DNA of 64,000 nt, taken from NCBI GenBank assembly GCA_030704615.1, contig CM060731.1, positions 40,858,001-40,922,000 on the forward strand, in the 5' to 3' direction. Source of the DNA: Takakia lepidozioides (Eukaryota; Streptophyta; Takakiopsida; Takakiales; Takakiaceae). This document shows positions 36,640 to 49,404 of the stretch, piece by piece. Below the pieces are notes generated by a model. It saw nothing but the letters and a program-made list of their open reading frames with translations, ran no database searches and was not told the origin of the DNA. A program made the translations under genes and the position numbers. Within the stretch, counting starts at the first letter, position 1. Each line of letters begins with the position of its first letter.

Positions 36640-38367
36640 CAACTCATGGAAGGGCATAGAAACAAATCTACACTTGCTGATACGAGAGGCCATAGAGACA
36701 AATAACTAATAAACCGGGCAAACCATCTCGACAAAGATTCTACCTCCCACGAATCTACTGAAGGCGGAAATCCGAAATCCTCCTTCCAGTGGTGAGTATT
36801 GATTGCTTGTTTTCCGTTTGGATTGCTATTTCGCCCTGGAGTGCTTAGTCCGTTGATAATCCTCATGGTCGCTCACTGATGTGGGGACTAAACACTGGAA
36901 CGCAAATGTGTGGGCCACTTCAGGAAGAAGCATGACATTTTTTCTTAAAAAAATTATAAAGGGAAACACCTGGGAGCGACAGCTCATGAATCAGGCCCCC
37001 TTAAGTATAGTGAGAGGAAAAATAACCTCTTTCATAGTAACCTCGCTGTGAAGGCTTTAGCATGGGACACAGCCCAAGGGAACATACCACAGCCATCAAG
37101 GTAGCAGGATTTGACCCCAGAATCATCTGGGTGGCACTGAGTGCAGCACTATCCAACTGAACTACCAGCTGTTGGTAGCGTGACATATCATGATGTGGCC
37201 TCGATGATAGCATAAGGATCATAGTACCCAATTTGTACCTGTAGAAAATGTAGAACAGAGTATCTTGCTGAAACTTACTGATGATGGTTAAACCTCAAAT
37301 GTGTGTGCATTTCACCCTTCTGGGAAGCATTTGGTACTGGCTGCAAGTTTGAAGCGGTCCATGTGGATGAACCGTCCAAAAAGGGGTGTTTAGATAGTCG
37401 TGAAAAAGAAAGGTTTAATAATTGTAGGTGTTATCAATAGCAGATGCTTTTCTTGGAATTACTTTCGTGGATGGCAAAACAACCCATCTTACAATACCAC
37501 TTCATTCCTACCTGCGCATTGAAATGCATATGTATTTCCCACTCTCTCTGATTCCGTATGCACAAAATTTTCCGCTTTGTGGGCTGTAAACGGACCACAT
37601 TGCACAATTGGAGTTGACAATGGGGCCTTTTGTTGTCGATCGGCCAAAAAACATCCATTTGACAATTAGATCGGATCGGATCGATACAAAACAAAGAGAC
37701 AAAAAGAAATCAGTTACATAAGACAAGGTGTAGTTGTAATAAGAGCACCAGCACATAGGATCCACTGTTGGGAGCTGACAAAGTCAGTGTGTTGGGTGTT
37801 GTGAATCGTGATTCAGTTCATGTCTGACTACCTACCTACCCATCCTGGGTACCTCGTCTCTCTCCCTCACAGGGACCTTGTAAATTATTGGCATGCACTG
37901 CCATACCTTTTATAATTGATAGTGAGTCCCGGGCCACCTTTGCCCCAAAGAAATCCACAGAAATCATTTTTGGTGTCCTGTGTCCTGCCTCCCACCATTC
38001 CAACAACAAACACCCCTAAAACATGGATGGGTCTCAAGGAACAAAATACAAGGCACTCCCCAAGGTTACTTTTTCAAAGGGCTTGAAGGGAAAAAAAAAA
38101 AAAAAAAACAAGGAAGAAAAGAAGGTTGAAGACAGGAAGGACGGTAGGAAAAAGTGAAGATAGAGGGGGGGAGTGCAGAGTGGAGAGCAGGCTGTGGCTT
38201 TTGCTCTGGATCCTGCCTCTGCGCTGCTTGCCCCATTGCAGGGGCTAGGGAGCTCGCTTGGAGCAGGGCAGGAATAGCGTAGCAGCGTGGCAGGGGCAGA
38301 CATTGCCAAGTGCTGGTTGAAGCAGCAATCCTGTGTTTTGGGTAGTTTGTGTCTGCTGAAGGGGTGC

Positions 38368-38369
<2 letters not shown>
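36640..38369. other. Intergenic, no gene seen apart from a SINE-like head
   Basis: This lies between the TRIM and the SCAB1-type gene. There are no credible coding frames. An A-rich run is present at 38091-38109. The right end is the promoter region of the SCAB1-type gene. Confidence 0.4.
37000..37170 (-). mobile_element. tRNA-derived SINE-like sequence
   Basis: On the minus strand TAGTTCAGTTGGATAGTG (37164-37147) matches an A box. GGGGTCAAATCCTGC (37118-37104) matches a B box about 28 nt downstream. About 100 bp of unrelated body sequence follows toward 37000, ending in an AT-rich run below it. A tRNA-like head followed by a body is the layout of plant SINEs. I did not find target duplications, so the boundaries are approximate. 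A decayed tRNA gene is the alternative. Confidence 0.45.

Positions 38370-38412
<43 letters not shown>
38370..38412. repeat. (AG)n microsatellite, about 43 bp
   Basis: An uninterrupted AG repeat lies about 450 bp upstream of the SCAB1-type start codon, probably in the 5' UTR or proximal promoter. It produces Ser-Leu open frames on the minus strand that are not genes. Confidence 0.95.
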
Positions 38413-38417
<5 letters not shown>

Positions 38418-38847
38418 GCTTGGAGAGCAGGCGGGAGGAGGAGGAGGCATGGATTTGTGAGGAACAAGTGTGAAGAGCAGGGCGCATTGCACTGGAGTGT
38501 TGGTTATGGCACTGATCTGTGCTGCGATGGGAGGAATCGAGTGGTAGTGTGCTTGCTTTGTGGAGCTTCTGGATTTGGTGTGATTCTACGCAGGCTGCCA
38601 CTAGTACCTCCTGTTCGTCTTCCAGACTGGTCAAGTGGTGAAGGTTGTTGTTTTTTTGGAGGACCTGGCTAGTTTGTTTCCGATTTTTTTTTTCTGCCAG
38701 TGCAGAAAAAAATCAGACCGAGGATCAATTGAGCAGACATGATAATCTGCAGAGGCGTGTTCAGAATGTGATCACAAGGCATGGGGACATAGATGGTGTG
38801 CAAATCGTTGGCTTTTCAAGGGAGTGAGAGAAGGAATCAACAGCGCA

Positions 38848-41800
38848 ATGAAAGGCGTGACAGCCGATGTCACTCTCAAGAGCGGTCGCTTCTCAAATGA
38901 GGATGAGGCGAGTGAAGAGTCGCCCTCGAAAATCTTGGTGGCCAAAGAGACAGCTCAGTTACGGGCCCTCCATAAACGCCTCTCTGTGCGCGATCTGGCC
39001 ACCCAGTTTGAAACTGGCCAAGCTGCCGCACTGCAAGCTGCTGCTAAACTCGCCGAGGAGGTACGTGAACTTTTCCTTTCCCCTGCTCCTTTGTGACTAG
39101 CGGTAGTGCTTTTGGAAACCTGGAGACTTGGATAATTCCGGATAGGCGGATTGTTGCCGGAACGCTTGCGGAGCGCTTGGGGGTTCTGCTTATGATGGCA
39201 ACATCGCCCCAACTGCAACGTTTTGTAACACTGGCCAATTACACACCCATTCTTTGGCGGGAGACATTGGCCTAAGGAGCATCAGGTCCATTCAAAGTGC
39301 GATTTTCATGTCTGCAATTTCTAGTATGTTCATGTGGTTGCTGTAGCTTGGATCAATGGCTCTTTCATGGAATTATATGTAGCCAGGTGCACGAGCTGCT
39401 TGCATGGTTTCCCTTCCTGGATTCTGTCTTTCACGAGGGTTGAATGTAAGAGCTGTGGGCCAATGCAGAAGGCCACTCCCCCTCAGGCAACTAAACGCCG
39501 GTCCCATTGCACGCATGCACACCATGCACACCATGCACACCATGGACACCATGCACACCCGGCACCGGCCTCCAAGGGGCCTGGGGATGGCCCCCCTGCC
39601 TTGCGAAGCTCTCTCAGGCGCACCAGTGGGAACCTGCGGGAATGTGAAAGGGTAAACCCACTCTGACCACTGAGTGGCACTGGCATCCTGACAGTGCCGT
39701 AGACCATCGCAGTATTTACAAGGGGCCGTTGCTGCAATGCAATTAATGGCCCATCAGTGCCTGCAAGGGATTTAGGTGACTGGATGTTCGTCCCTCTAGG
39801 GAGGGGGGTTGGTCATTTCACTGGCACTATATGGATTATAGTTCCATCCCTCTCACAATCATGGAGGAATGTTCTGGATGGGGTGCTTAAGTAAATTTAG
39901 TTTTGATATATGTGGAGTATGCCGAATTCTCCCGTCTGCAAGTGGTCTTCATTGGAGCCCAAGTGTTGGGCTGGTATGCACGAGAAGGGTAGATCCTATT
40001 ACAGCGCAACCTGATTTGTGCATGGTAAGTGTAGAGAGCTGTAGTGTTTTGGAATTGGTGAGTGGAGGGTGAGGAGGGAAAGCTGGGTGGGTGTGCAGAA
40101 TAAGGTGAAGGAGGTGGTGCTCCTGGACAGACCGGCATTGCTGAAGAAGCTGCGAGCTCTGCTGGGCGAGCTTGCAGGACGCGTGGCTGGGAGAAACAAG
40201 GATGATGTCACAGAGGCTCTCGCAACTGTACCCCCCTCCCACTTGCTCTCGTCTTGCTGCGGTGGTCGAGTCCAGAGGGGCTTCTTGCGTCTTCTCTTGT
40301 AGACTCACCACGTCCCCTCTGGCTTGTTCCTCTAGGTTAGGCTTGCACTTGGTGTGACTATCCCTATTAGCAATGAGCACCTTCCTTGAGGGTGGTAGGA
40401 TAACCACAATCATGGGCAGAATGCAAAAGTTGTACTACTTTTGGTCCTCCCCTCAAATTTGTCCTCTCGAGTAAGTTGCTTGTGGACTTTTTTTTTCATA
40501 CATTTGCCTCAGTCCGTTCTCCTCTTGTGAGATGTAGTAGCAAGGGCAGTAAGTAGATGATAATCAGAAACTGGTTGAGTGGAATGGCAGGTTGAGGTGA
40601 TGGATGTGCAATTGACACAAAAAGAAAATGAGTTAGCTCAGGAGAAGGCGGATGTCAGAAAGATGGCTTCTCTTTTCAAGCAGGTGCTTGCTTGCCTGTC
40701 TCCCTCATATTTCTGCTCAGGGGTCTTGGTTCATCGTTTGTGCTGCAAGTGGAGATGGTGAACGGTCTATATGGCCTTTGAAGCTGGGTTGTCAGCTTGG
40801 TGGCTCTCTAAGGAGCTTGACTGGCTTCTCTTTCGAGCATTAAGTTTATTGCCATCTGCTTTCAGCACATCACCTACGGCTGAACTGGAAAACAATCTCA
40901 CCAAGAGAACTCTAGGATACCTCTCCTCCTGAAAGTTAGCTACCATGTAGCTCAAACTTTCCGAGTTACCTTCAATGTATGTGTTAAGACTGGGTATATG
41001 GTGGCCATGGCAATGGGCAGGCCTCAGATGATGCAAGGAGAATGGTGGAGGAAGCACGGGCATTAGCACAAGCTGAAATTGAGACTGCACGTGCTTCTGC
41101 TGAGCGCGTGGAAGCTGCCCTTGAGGAGCAGGCCCATGTTTTGGGCATAGCTGAACAAGAGGTGTGTTGATTGACTCATGCAGGTTGACAAATCCCTGTG
41201 TCTCTTGAGGCTGGTGCTTTGAACAGCCTGGAAGCATCAGTTTTGAAGCTGGTAGCAGTTTTATGTGCTCTTCAACCCCAGTACGTAGACTTGAACAATC
41301 TAAATCGGAGAATTCTGTTGTGCCTGCTGTTTCCGCAAGAATGGACAGTTGTATACATCACAAGTTATGACAGACAGTAACTTCAATTACTTGTCTTTGT
41401 AGTGGATGCGTTGTGGTGGACAGTAAGGCCAGAGTGCTGGACAGATTGCATGAGTGCTATGTTTAACTTGCAAAAACATCACCACTAAAGTCTCTAGGGT
41501 GGGCTTTTCTGTGCTGACGGATGCAGGAGCTTGAGGAGATGAGGAAAGAGGTCACAGAAGCCCGGAGAATAAAAATGCTTCATGAACCTAGCAAGGTGCA
41601 TACCTGTGAAGGCTGCCCTTGTTGGTCTGTTGATGGGATCTGACTCCTGCACACCTCAAGTAACCTGCATCGGTTCAGGATTCACACAATCTTGTTTTCT
41701 GAATCTTCCAGTCATGGCCTCCTCGCAGCTTGCCATGCTAAAAAATGAAAAGAAATTTTGCGTTGTCGAGAGATGGAAATTGTGATTTGGGCTCATAAAG

Positions 41801-44800
41801 TGGATACTTGGCATAGAAAATTGCCTTGTGTATAGTTAGTCGTCTATTTGCGGCAATGCTGTTAACACCTAAGATTCTTGTGCATACTTCAGCAACTGAA
41901 GTGGTGGATGACATGGCAGGCAATGGATATGGAGTTTGAGATTCAAGGATTAAGGCAGCAGCTAACTGAGAAGGCTGTTGAGGTTATTTTTCTACGCAAA
42001 GAGGTATGCCTTGAATGGTTACGAGCGTGCTTCTTTCATTCCAAGGCTTTTTCCACTGTAGGTTTCTGGTTTGGACTTCCACACTGCCTTTGATTTTGCT
42101 GGTGTAACAATGGGTACCCTGGGTAGTACTGGCACTTTTCAGTGCGTTTTAGAAGCTTTGCTTGATGGCTTGCTTATGGAAGTATACCTATGCTGTATGG
42201 GAAGTCAAACGTGCACTCTTTTTCAAAACTAACAGTGTCCTTCTCATTCATCACAGTTGGGGGCTGCAAGACGGCAAGGGCAGCCGGCAGCACAGTATGA
42301 GGTACAAGGAGAGGAGCGCCTGGGTGCCTCTCTGATCATAACTGCTCTTACCGAAAGTGCTCCTGACCTCTCTCAATGCACCATCCAGTGGCATCGTATG
42401 TCTGCCGATGGAAGCAGGGCAGCTCCCATTACAGGTGAGCTTATATGTTAACAAATTGGGCGATTTGAGTGGGCTTTTCAGCACTAAATGAGCGAATGAA
42501 CCTGTCTTTGGCCAAGTTTATGAGCCAATCAGTGCACCAACTGTCTTAGTAGGTTAGTGTGATGCGGTCAATGTAAGGACTGGATTAGCTTCTTGTGGAT
42601 GTGCCATATCGACCAGAAAATAATGTAATTTCAGAAGATGCAACTTCACCAATTCTGAGCATTCCTGTAAAGTTTAATGGTCTGAAGCTGGCCTGTCTAG
42701 GCATCACAAGTAGTCAGCAACACGAGTTTCTGATGCAGGGAGAGTAAAGTGGAGGCCAGTTTCTCATCTGCTATAAAGTCTATTCCATGTCACTTAACTT
42801 TTTGTGTATGCTCGAAATGGTACCAGGTGTGAATATGGCTGGTTGTGCTCTCCACGGAAGTTCATTGTTCTTGTTCTTTTAGAGAAGATCCCATGGGAGT
42901 GATGGGTTATGCAGGCAGATGACGATTCTTCAGTTGCATGAGGCATGAGGCTCAAATGGGGATTGGGGTGATTACATGCCTGAATATGAGAGTGGTTGGT
43001 TGTTTGCAGGTGCCACCAGGCCACAGTACGCACCCGAGCCCTTAGATATAGGCAGGGTGTTACGTGCAGACCTCACCCTGCCCAATGGCGGAAAGGAAGC
43101 TCTGTCGATATCAGGACCATTAGATGCTGGTAAGCTTTTGGCCATACAAAGAAAAGTGCTCACATCCCAAGGGTTATCTTCAGCAGCGATGTTAGTATCA
43201 CTCTTGCTGGGCACTACTCAGTGTTGCATCAATATGACTAGACTGCTCTTTTTTTTTAACTTTAGTGGATGTTGGTGATCTCTGTTCTTGCAGTTAGGCT
43301 TACACCATTTGACCAAGGAATTGCCTTCCTAAGTTTGTTTTCTCTTTCGTAAGTTTTTCTCGTCCACAAAGAGGTGGTGTGGACATATTGTGGGGCATGT
43401 TTTCAATCTGTTCGTGGAGAGTTGAAGGTCTAATGGGTGGGTTTTTCCTCACAATCATGTGAAAGGTTAATGGATGGCAAGTTGCTAATGCCTACTTTCG
43501 AGGCTTGAAATGTACAGAAAGAAAATCAAAGTAGCTTACTTCATTACATTGTATGGCCAATGTAGCACCGGGACTTGGCAACTATGTGGAGGCACTCGTG
43601 CGCAAAGGTGGTGCTGAATTCAGTGTGAGTGTTTCTCCGTCAAGATGGTTGTTTTGTCTGCATTTCAGACTGGAACATTTACTATGCACAACCTCTTGCA
43701 ATCACAAGTGCCAAGTTCTGTGGTATGCATGTGGTTCAATGTTTATTTTCATCCTTTAAAGGCTACGCTTTTCTATGGACCTCAATCTATTTCATCCATC
43801 AGACTACCTTCAATGTGTTTCGATATCATTTTTTTTTGTGGGAGGTGGTTCTCTTGGGATTGCCACATCTATTCTCGATCAGTAGTTTTCTCGGTGGGGG
43901 CTTGTGTGGGCTAAAACAATGGGGACGACAGCCAACCTTTGGGCAGGGTGACTAAGGTGAGGTTTGAAATTTGAGAATACAGGTGAAACTAGTTCAGCAA
44001 AATGGAGAGATTGTGGAGAAACCAGTGCTTCATGTGCTATTTGTGGATAGGACGCGTATCAAACTCTGCAAAGGCCGCACCACCAAGGCCAAAGAAACCT
44101 ATTCCTCCATGATTCAGGTTTGGTTCTTGCCCCTAGAAGATCCAAGTCTTTGGCTTGTCCTCAGCTCTTTCTGGACTGTTTTGCTAGTTTTCTGTCCGTC
44201 TTTTCTCTCTGTCATCCACAAATCTTGGAGACCAAGCACCTTACATCTGGTGAAATCTATGGCATCGCTGTCGCAGCACAAGATAGCAGTCACGAGTGCA
44301 TCCTCTCTCTGTGTCTCTGACATCAGAGATACCTGTTCCCAACTAATTGTCTGTACTAAGTCCCACTAGCGGAGTGAGCCCCTCACAAAGGTAGTGTCTG
44401 TTCCCTTTAGTTCCACCCAATCTGGGTGCGAGTCTATGGCCACAAGGCTATGGCAAACAATGTCTTATGAGTACATTCTGACTTCAGGATATTCTTTGCC
44501 GATTCTATTGTGAGATCAAAGGGAGATGCTACAGTGCGCTCATACCCGACAGAGGTATTCGTGATGAAGATCAGCATGCTTTGCTGCTCACATTCCTCAG
44601 AGGCTGTCTTATAGCAGTAATTTGGGCAAGTCTTCTAGTTGTTTCTTTGTACGGCATTGTCTCATAATCTCTTTAGGCTTCTTGTGGAAGTAATGAAGTC
44701 GCTTTAACTTGACCTTTAGGCAAAACAGTGTAGGAAATTGAGGTCAATATTAGTAAGGGAGGAAATGCTGGTTCAACGTGAACAAGAAGCCCGCCACAAA

Positions 44801-45621
44801 CTAGATTGAGCTCCATTACCTGAAGGTGTTCCCACCCTGGAAGTCTAAGTCCAAGTTAGGTTCCTACCTCTGGACAAAAGATTAACACAGCTTGGAAATA
44901 GATACTCCACGTGCCTCATCTATTGGCTCGGGATTGGCACTCATTCTGCCCTCTCTTCTTGTGAAAATATTTTTCAGGCACAAATGGGTTGTATGCCAGA
45001 TATATATGCAGATAGCTCACTTATTACAAAATCCTTGAGTTGTACAATGGGTAGGAATGAGGGATGACCTTTTGTTGATGAGTGCTTTGGGGATTGGGAT
45101 GGCACATGCAGCTGTGTGGAGCACGAGGTGGAGGTCAGGCCGCCGCACGAGCCTTGTATTGGGTGGCAAATAAAGGCCTTACTTTCATGCTGGTGTTAGA
45201 ATCTGAAAGAGAGCGAAATGCTGCCATCATGCTGGCTAGACGATTTGCTGCCGACTGCAATGTAAGTTGTCTCAAATTTTTGGAGAGCTCCCAATGTGGA
45301 TGTGTAGATAGCACACTGTCAATTACAAGCAACCAGCTATGTGTACTGTATTTAGGAATGTGAGTCAGTGTCTAAGAAGTGATGGCTTTCACCTAGTGGT
45401 GCTGGACTTTGGGGACATTTGGGATTAGGGAACTTTTGAAGAGGGATAGCAAGTGTCTGCTCTTTCTGTCTTTGAAAGTTTGAGACTAATGTCAGCAGAC
45501 AAGTGCGCAGGGAAATCCTCCCAGATCAGTTATGTTAACCAGAGGTGTCATGCCACAGGTAATTTTGGGGGGCCCAGATGATGGATCGTCCCTTGGCACA
45601 ACATCTACAAGTGATCCATAG
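38848..45621 (+). CDS. SCAB1: SCAB1-type stomatal-closure-related actin-binding protein (12 exons)
   Basis: Exons: 38848-39060, 40099-40227, 40591-40683, 41021-41161, 41527-41595, 41920-42003, 42257-42434, 43010-43129, 43566-43624, 43983-44117, 45112-45261, 45559-45621. Phases agree: 1,434 nt, 477 aa (Arabidopsis SCAB1 has 496). The N-terminus (VTADVTLKSGRF, ETAQLRALHKRLSVRDLA) matches the SCAB1 actin-binding head. A long coiled coil (about 65-230) includes GRVAGRNKDDV and ARRIKMLHEPS. The C-terminal Ig-like and PH-like module includes YAPEPLDIGRVLRADL, GLGNYVEALVRKG, RIKLCKGRTTKAKE and ESERERNAAIMLARRF. Family members bind, bundle and stabilise F-actin and affect stomatal closure. The first ATG after the last upstream in-frame stop was chosen; it gives a slightly shorter N-terminus than Arabidopsis, so a further 5' coding exon is possible. 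A TTTTTTTTTTCTGCCAGTGCAG acceptor at 38688-38706 suggests a 5' UTR intron. Confidence 0.95.
39514..39558. repeat. 9-bp minisatellite, 5 copies (CATGCACAC)
   Basis: Five tandem CATGCACAC units, one reading CATGGACAC, lie in the first intron of the SCAB1-type gene. Confidence 0.9.
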
Positions 45622-46199
45622 GAAACAAGCTGGGGATGGTGGTCACATGAAAGCTGTTGTCCGAAGCAGCATGACCAAGGATTTTTGGTGCCAGTGTCCG
45701 TGGCGCCCATCTTTCAGCTTTTTAAAGAGAGTTTGACAATGTATTCCTGGAAATTCATCAGGTATCAGCATAACAGCAGGAGCAATCATTACACCCATTG
45801 ATAGCTCAGGTTCTCTATGATTTGTCATGGTTGTGATAACCAAATATCAATTGCAAAGTGTCAGAAAAGTTCATGTGTGGAAGTCCCACTTGAATGAGCA
45901 CAAGGCTATGAAACTCTGAATTCGGAGAACTCAATTCACTTATTTCATGTTGATATTTGTATAGGCTGACATTAGCTCTGCCGTTCATCATCTTCCCAAA
46001 GTGGTGCATTGGGCTGTGGTATACACATTTGAGAGGTTTCTCATGTTAGATCAAATAAGAATAGAGCAAATATTGTTGCTAGCTTGCAGGTCAAGGTGCA
46101 GAAAGCCATGATCATGTAATAAAAGTTTGTGCAGTTTTTTGGGGCAATCCACCTATTGGACTTCAGCATCTGTTGCTTTGATATATACTAGGGTAGCCT
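45622..46199. other. 3' flank of SCAB1-type gene
   Basis: No coding sequence is seen. An AATAAA at 46118-46123, about 500 nt past the stop codon, is a possible distal poly(A) signal. Confidence 0.4.
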
Positions 46200-47060
46200 G
46201 TGGCGTTGGCCCAAGTGTCCAGTGTCATCTAAGTCCAACTGCAATCCCCTATGTATCCAGAGACCATCCTATTTGGGAGATCTAGGCCTGTGCCGGTGGC
46301 CCATGTATGAAGAATTGAAATCTAAGCCCAAGTGCAATCTCCTATGTATCCAAGTGCTTCTCCCATGTAGAGGCCCAAGTGCGACCTCCGGTGTCCAATG
46401 TCATCTAAGTCCAAAGTGCAATCCCCTATGCATCCAGATCCTGCAGTTTTGGAGATGTCCATGTCATTGTTCCAACAAAGCCCACTTTGCTATTTTTGCA
46501 ATCTCCCCTGTCGAGGCTTCATATATTTATATCCACTTTGCTATTTTTCGCAAATTTTTCAGTGACCAAAAGTACTTGAAATTCCAAATCTCTCACATGA
46601 AGGGCCAACCATTGCTCCAGGAAAGCCCACTTAGCTGTTTTTCCCAAATTTTCAGCGGCCCAAAGCACTTGAAATTCGACATATCTCAACCGCAGGTCCA
46701 AAATTATGAGACCAAGCCTGTGCACCCCTCATCATCAAGGGCACCAAGCACCAGCGTCGGGCCCGCGGACATTACAAAACAAAACAAAACAAAACAAAAC
46801 AAATTGGCCTGCTTCATATACTGATTAGGGTAGCCTCTACTGTTGCCTATGTGTGAAGAATTGAAATCTAAGACCAAGTGCAATTTCGTATGTATCCATC
46901 TCCCATGTAGAGGCCCAAGTGTCCAATGTCATCTAAGCCCAAGTGATCTCATATGTATCCAACGGCATCTCCCATGTGCGTCTCCTATGTCGAGGCCCAT
47001 CTAAGCCCGGTGTGCAATCTCCTATGTATCCAAGTACGCCTCCCCTGGCAAGACCCAATT
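46200..47060. repeat. Degenerate repeat cluster (CCAAGTGCAATCTCCTATGTATCC family)
   Basis: Phrases such as AAGCCCAAGTGCAATCTCC, CTATGTATCCAAG, CTCCCATGTAGAGGCCCAAG and GTCCAATGTCATCTAAG recur many times with irregular spacing. A related pair, CCACTTTGCTATTTTT..CAAATTTTCAG with CACTTGAAATTC, occurs at 46545-46680. An (AAAAC)n run lies at about 46775-46801. The 200-codon open frame through this area simply follows the repeats. It looks like an old, rearranged satellite or transposon remnant. Confidence 0.65.
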
Positions 47061-47515
47061 TATTTTTTTCCATGAATTTTTGCCTCTCATTTTTGAATAA
47101 TTGGGTCTTTAAGTCTCATGTGGACAGACAACGGGCCCCGCCCACGGACGAGGGGTGGTTTGGGGTGGCCCTGCCGCGACCCATGACCCGGCCATGGTCC
47201 GCGAGGTAAGGGTCTGCCCCGAGGGTCTGCCGCAAGATAGGGTCCACAGGCCTGACCCGAAGGTGGGTCCACCCTCTTAGGCCACATTGGGGCTGACTGC
47301 GGCTATTTGCTAGGTTAAGAGATAAAAAAAATTCTAGCGATGACCGAAGGTCGGAAGCTAGTTTAGCGTAGAGCAGGAATAGGGTGCCATAGTGCCACGT
47401 CATCGTAGCCAGGTCATCGTAGACACGTCATCGTCGTCGTCAATTTCTTTGGAACCTGCCCGAAAAGGGGAAGGGATGCCCCTGCGTGCTCAAGCGAGGA
47501 GGGGTTTCACGCAAT
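47061..47515. other. GC-rich spacer, no gene seen
   Basis: A GC-rich block (47130-47280) resembles no family I know. It is followed by CACGTCATCG repeats (47395-47435). Frames on the minus strand have no motifs. Confidence 0.35.
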
Positions 47516-47578
47516 GTGGTGAGGGCACCTTCTTCTTCGACCTATTTCAGCCTGTTTTGCCTCTCATCAGACTCGGCC

Positions 47579-48430
47579 CTGAGATGTCTGTTATCAGAGT
47601 CGTCCTAAATTTTGATGCTGAACTCTGCAAGTTAGCTCGTTGGTGGATCTATGGTGGTTTTGGAGTGATTTTGACATGTTACTGCCAATGTGGCAAAACG
47701 AAAGAATCGGAAAACAGATAACAGAGACGAGGAGAAGCTCTGGAATGCTTACCTCAACGATGACCGCAACGTCTGAAAGATGATCAAGAGAGGGAGTCCA
47801 CAGTGCCTCTTCTGGCACTTTTGCGCATGTGAAGTTGCTTTGTGAGGCAGCCTGAGATGCCTGTTATCAGAGTCATCCTAAATTTTGATGTTGAACTCTG
47901 CAAGTTAGCTCGTTGGTGGATCTATGGTGGTTTTGGAGTGATTTTGACATGTTACTGCCAATGTGGCAAAACGAAAGAATCGGAAAACAGATAACAGAGA
48001 CGAGGAGAAGCTCTGGAATGCTCACCTCAACGATGACCGCAACGTCTGAAAGATGATCAAGAGAGGGAGTCCACAGTGCCTCTTCTGGCACTTCTGTGAG
48101 CAGATGCAACGATAATTCAAAATTACATAAGTGCTTGTGAAGTTGCTTTGTGAGGCAGCCTGAGATGCCTGTTATCAGAGTCATCCTAAATTTTGATGTT
48201 GAACTCTGCAAGTTAGTTCGTTGGTGGATCTATGGTGGTTTTGGAGTGATTTTGACATGTTACTACCAATGTGGCAACAGGAAAGAATCAGAAAACAGAT
48301 AACAGAGACGAGGAGAAGCTCTGGAATGCTCACCTCAACGATGACCGCAGCTTCTAAAAGAGGATCAAGAGAGGGAGTCCACAATGCCTCTTCTGGTTCT
48401 GCACATGTGAAGATGCTTTGTGAGGCAGGC
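47579..48430. repeat. Tandem repeat of 273-308 bp, three copies
   Basis: Copies begin at 47579, 47852 and 48160 with CTGAGATG(T/C)CTGTTATCAG. Each continues through CTCGTTGGTGGATCTATGGT, AAACAGATAACAGAGACG and GATCAAGAGAGGGAGTCCAC. The second copy has an extra segment of about 35 bp. The third copy leads straight into the first PPR fragment, so this is the duplicated 5' region of that gene. A more diverged fourth copy lies near 49110-49500. Confidence 0.9.
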
Positions 48431-48767
48431 AGACTGACAGAGGCTCTACAGACTTTAAACCAAGGAGGCATTTCAGCAGATTCAGATACCTATGTCTATC
48501 TCTTGCTTAAGTGCATCAAGATGAAAGGTCTGGAAGCTGGAAAGCAGGTGCACACGCACATTATCCAAAGTGGATTCACGCCAAATGTTTTTCTACTCAA
48601 CACCCTTGTCAACATGTACGGTAAGGGTGGGAGCATCATGGATGCTCACCAAGCATTCAATAGAATGCCTCAACGATCTTTGATCACGTGGAATATAATG
48701 TTGGCAGGATTTACCAAGCATGGGTGTGGTAGGAATGCTTTTGAGACCTATGAGCAAATTCTGCGCG
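48305..48767 (+). pseudogene. PPR gene fragment, N-terminal PLS units
   Basis: An open frame encodes typical PLS-class pentatricopeptide units: MLCEAGRLTEALQTL, GLEAGKQVHTHIIQSGF, NVFLLNTLVNMYGKGG, MPQRSLITWNIMLAGFTKHG and NAFETYEQILRE. Land-plant PPR proteins of this class bind organellar RNA for editing or processing. Sense PPR coding stops at about 48767, where the sequence switches to an inverted PPR segment, so this piece alone cannot form a full protein. It could still be transcribed. Confidence 0.7.
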
Positions 48768-48842
48768 AATACCCTGCAAGCATCGCATTCCACGACACCA
48801 CATCTCGTTCAGCCATAGTGTTGAACACTCCCTTGGCATCCT
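48768..48842 (-). pseudogene. Inverted PPR segment
   Basis: Read on the minus strand this encodes a PPR piece (GVFNTMAERDVVSWNAMLAG). It closely matches the plus-strand sequence at about 50150-50225. It is therefore an inverted copy of a repeat unit from the same array, joined directly to the sense fragment at 48767. Confidence 0.75.
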
Positions 48843-49404
48843 CTCATCAGACTCGGCCCTGAGATGTATATTGAATTTTCAAGGACTGAATGTGGTGAGG
48901 GCACCTTCTTCAACCTATTTCAGCCTATTTTGCCCTCTCATCAGACTTGGCCCTGAGATGCATATTGAATTTTGTAAGTTAGGTCGTTGGGTAGATGGTC
49001 AACTGGAAACAGCAGCAGCAACCGCACAAATGATAGAACAAGGCACTACTAATGAAGGCACCTTCTTCAACACATTTCACCCTGTTTTTCCCTCTTGTCA
49101 GAATCGGCCCTAAATTTCCATGTTGAAGTCTGCAAGTTAGCTGGTTGAGTGAATCTGGTTTGGAGCGACTTTGACATGATACTGCCAATGTGATATTGTC
49201 AGCTGCTAGCAACAAGGGAAAAGATGAATGCATGATTGTGCAAAGGCATGGATAGCTGAAGGAGAAGGGATAGAGTGTGGGTGAGTGTGGGTCCAGATTC
49301 ATCCAAGACGGCCAGATTTCAAGCACTAAGATTACGTATGATTCCATGTGGATCAATAGCTGCATGCGTAGATGGTCAACTAGAGGCAGCAGCTGTAGCG
49401 GCAC

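Noticed and set aside
38034-38634. Minus-strand frames of 129-152 codons upstream of the SCAB1-type gene
   Set aside because: They are produced by the (AG)n and purine-rich 5' region. Their translations are Ser-Leu repeats with no motif.
46222-46824. A 200-codon plus-strand frame
   Set aside because: The translation simply reflects the degenerate repeat cluster and the (AAAAC)n run.
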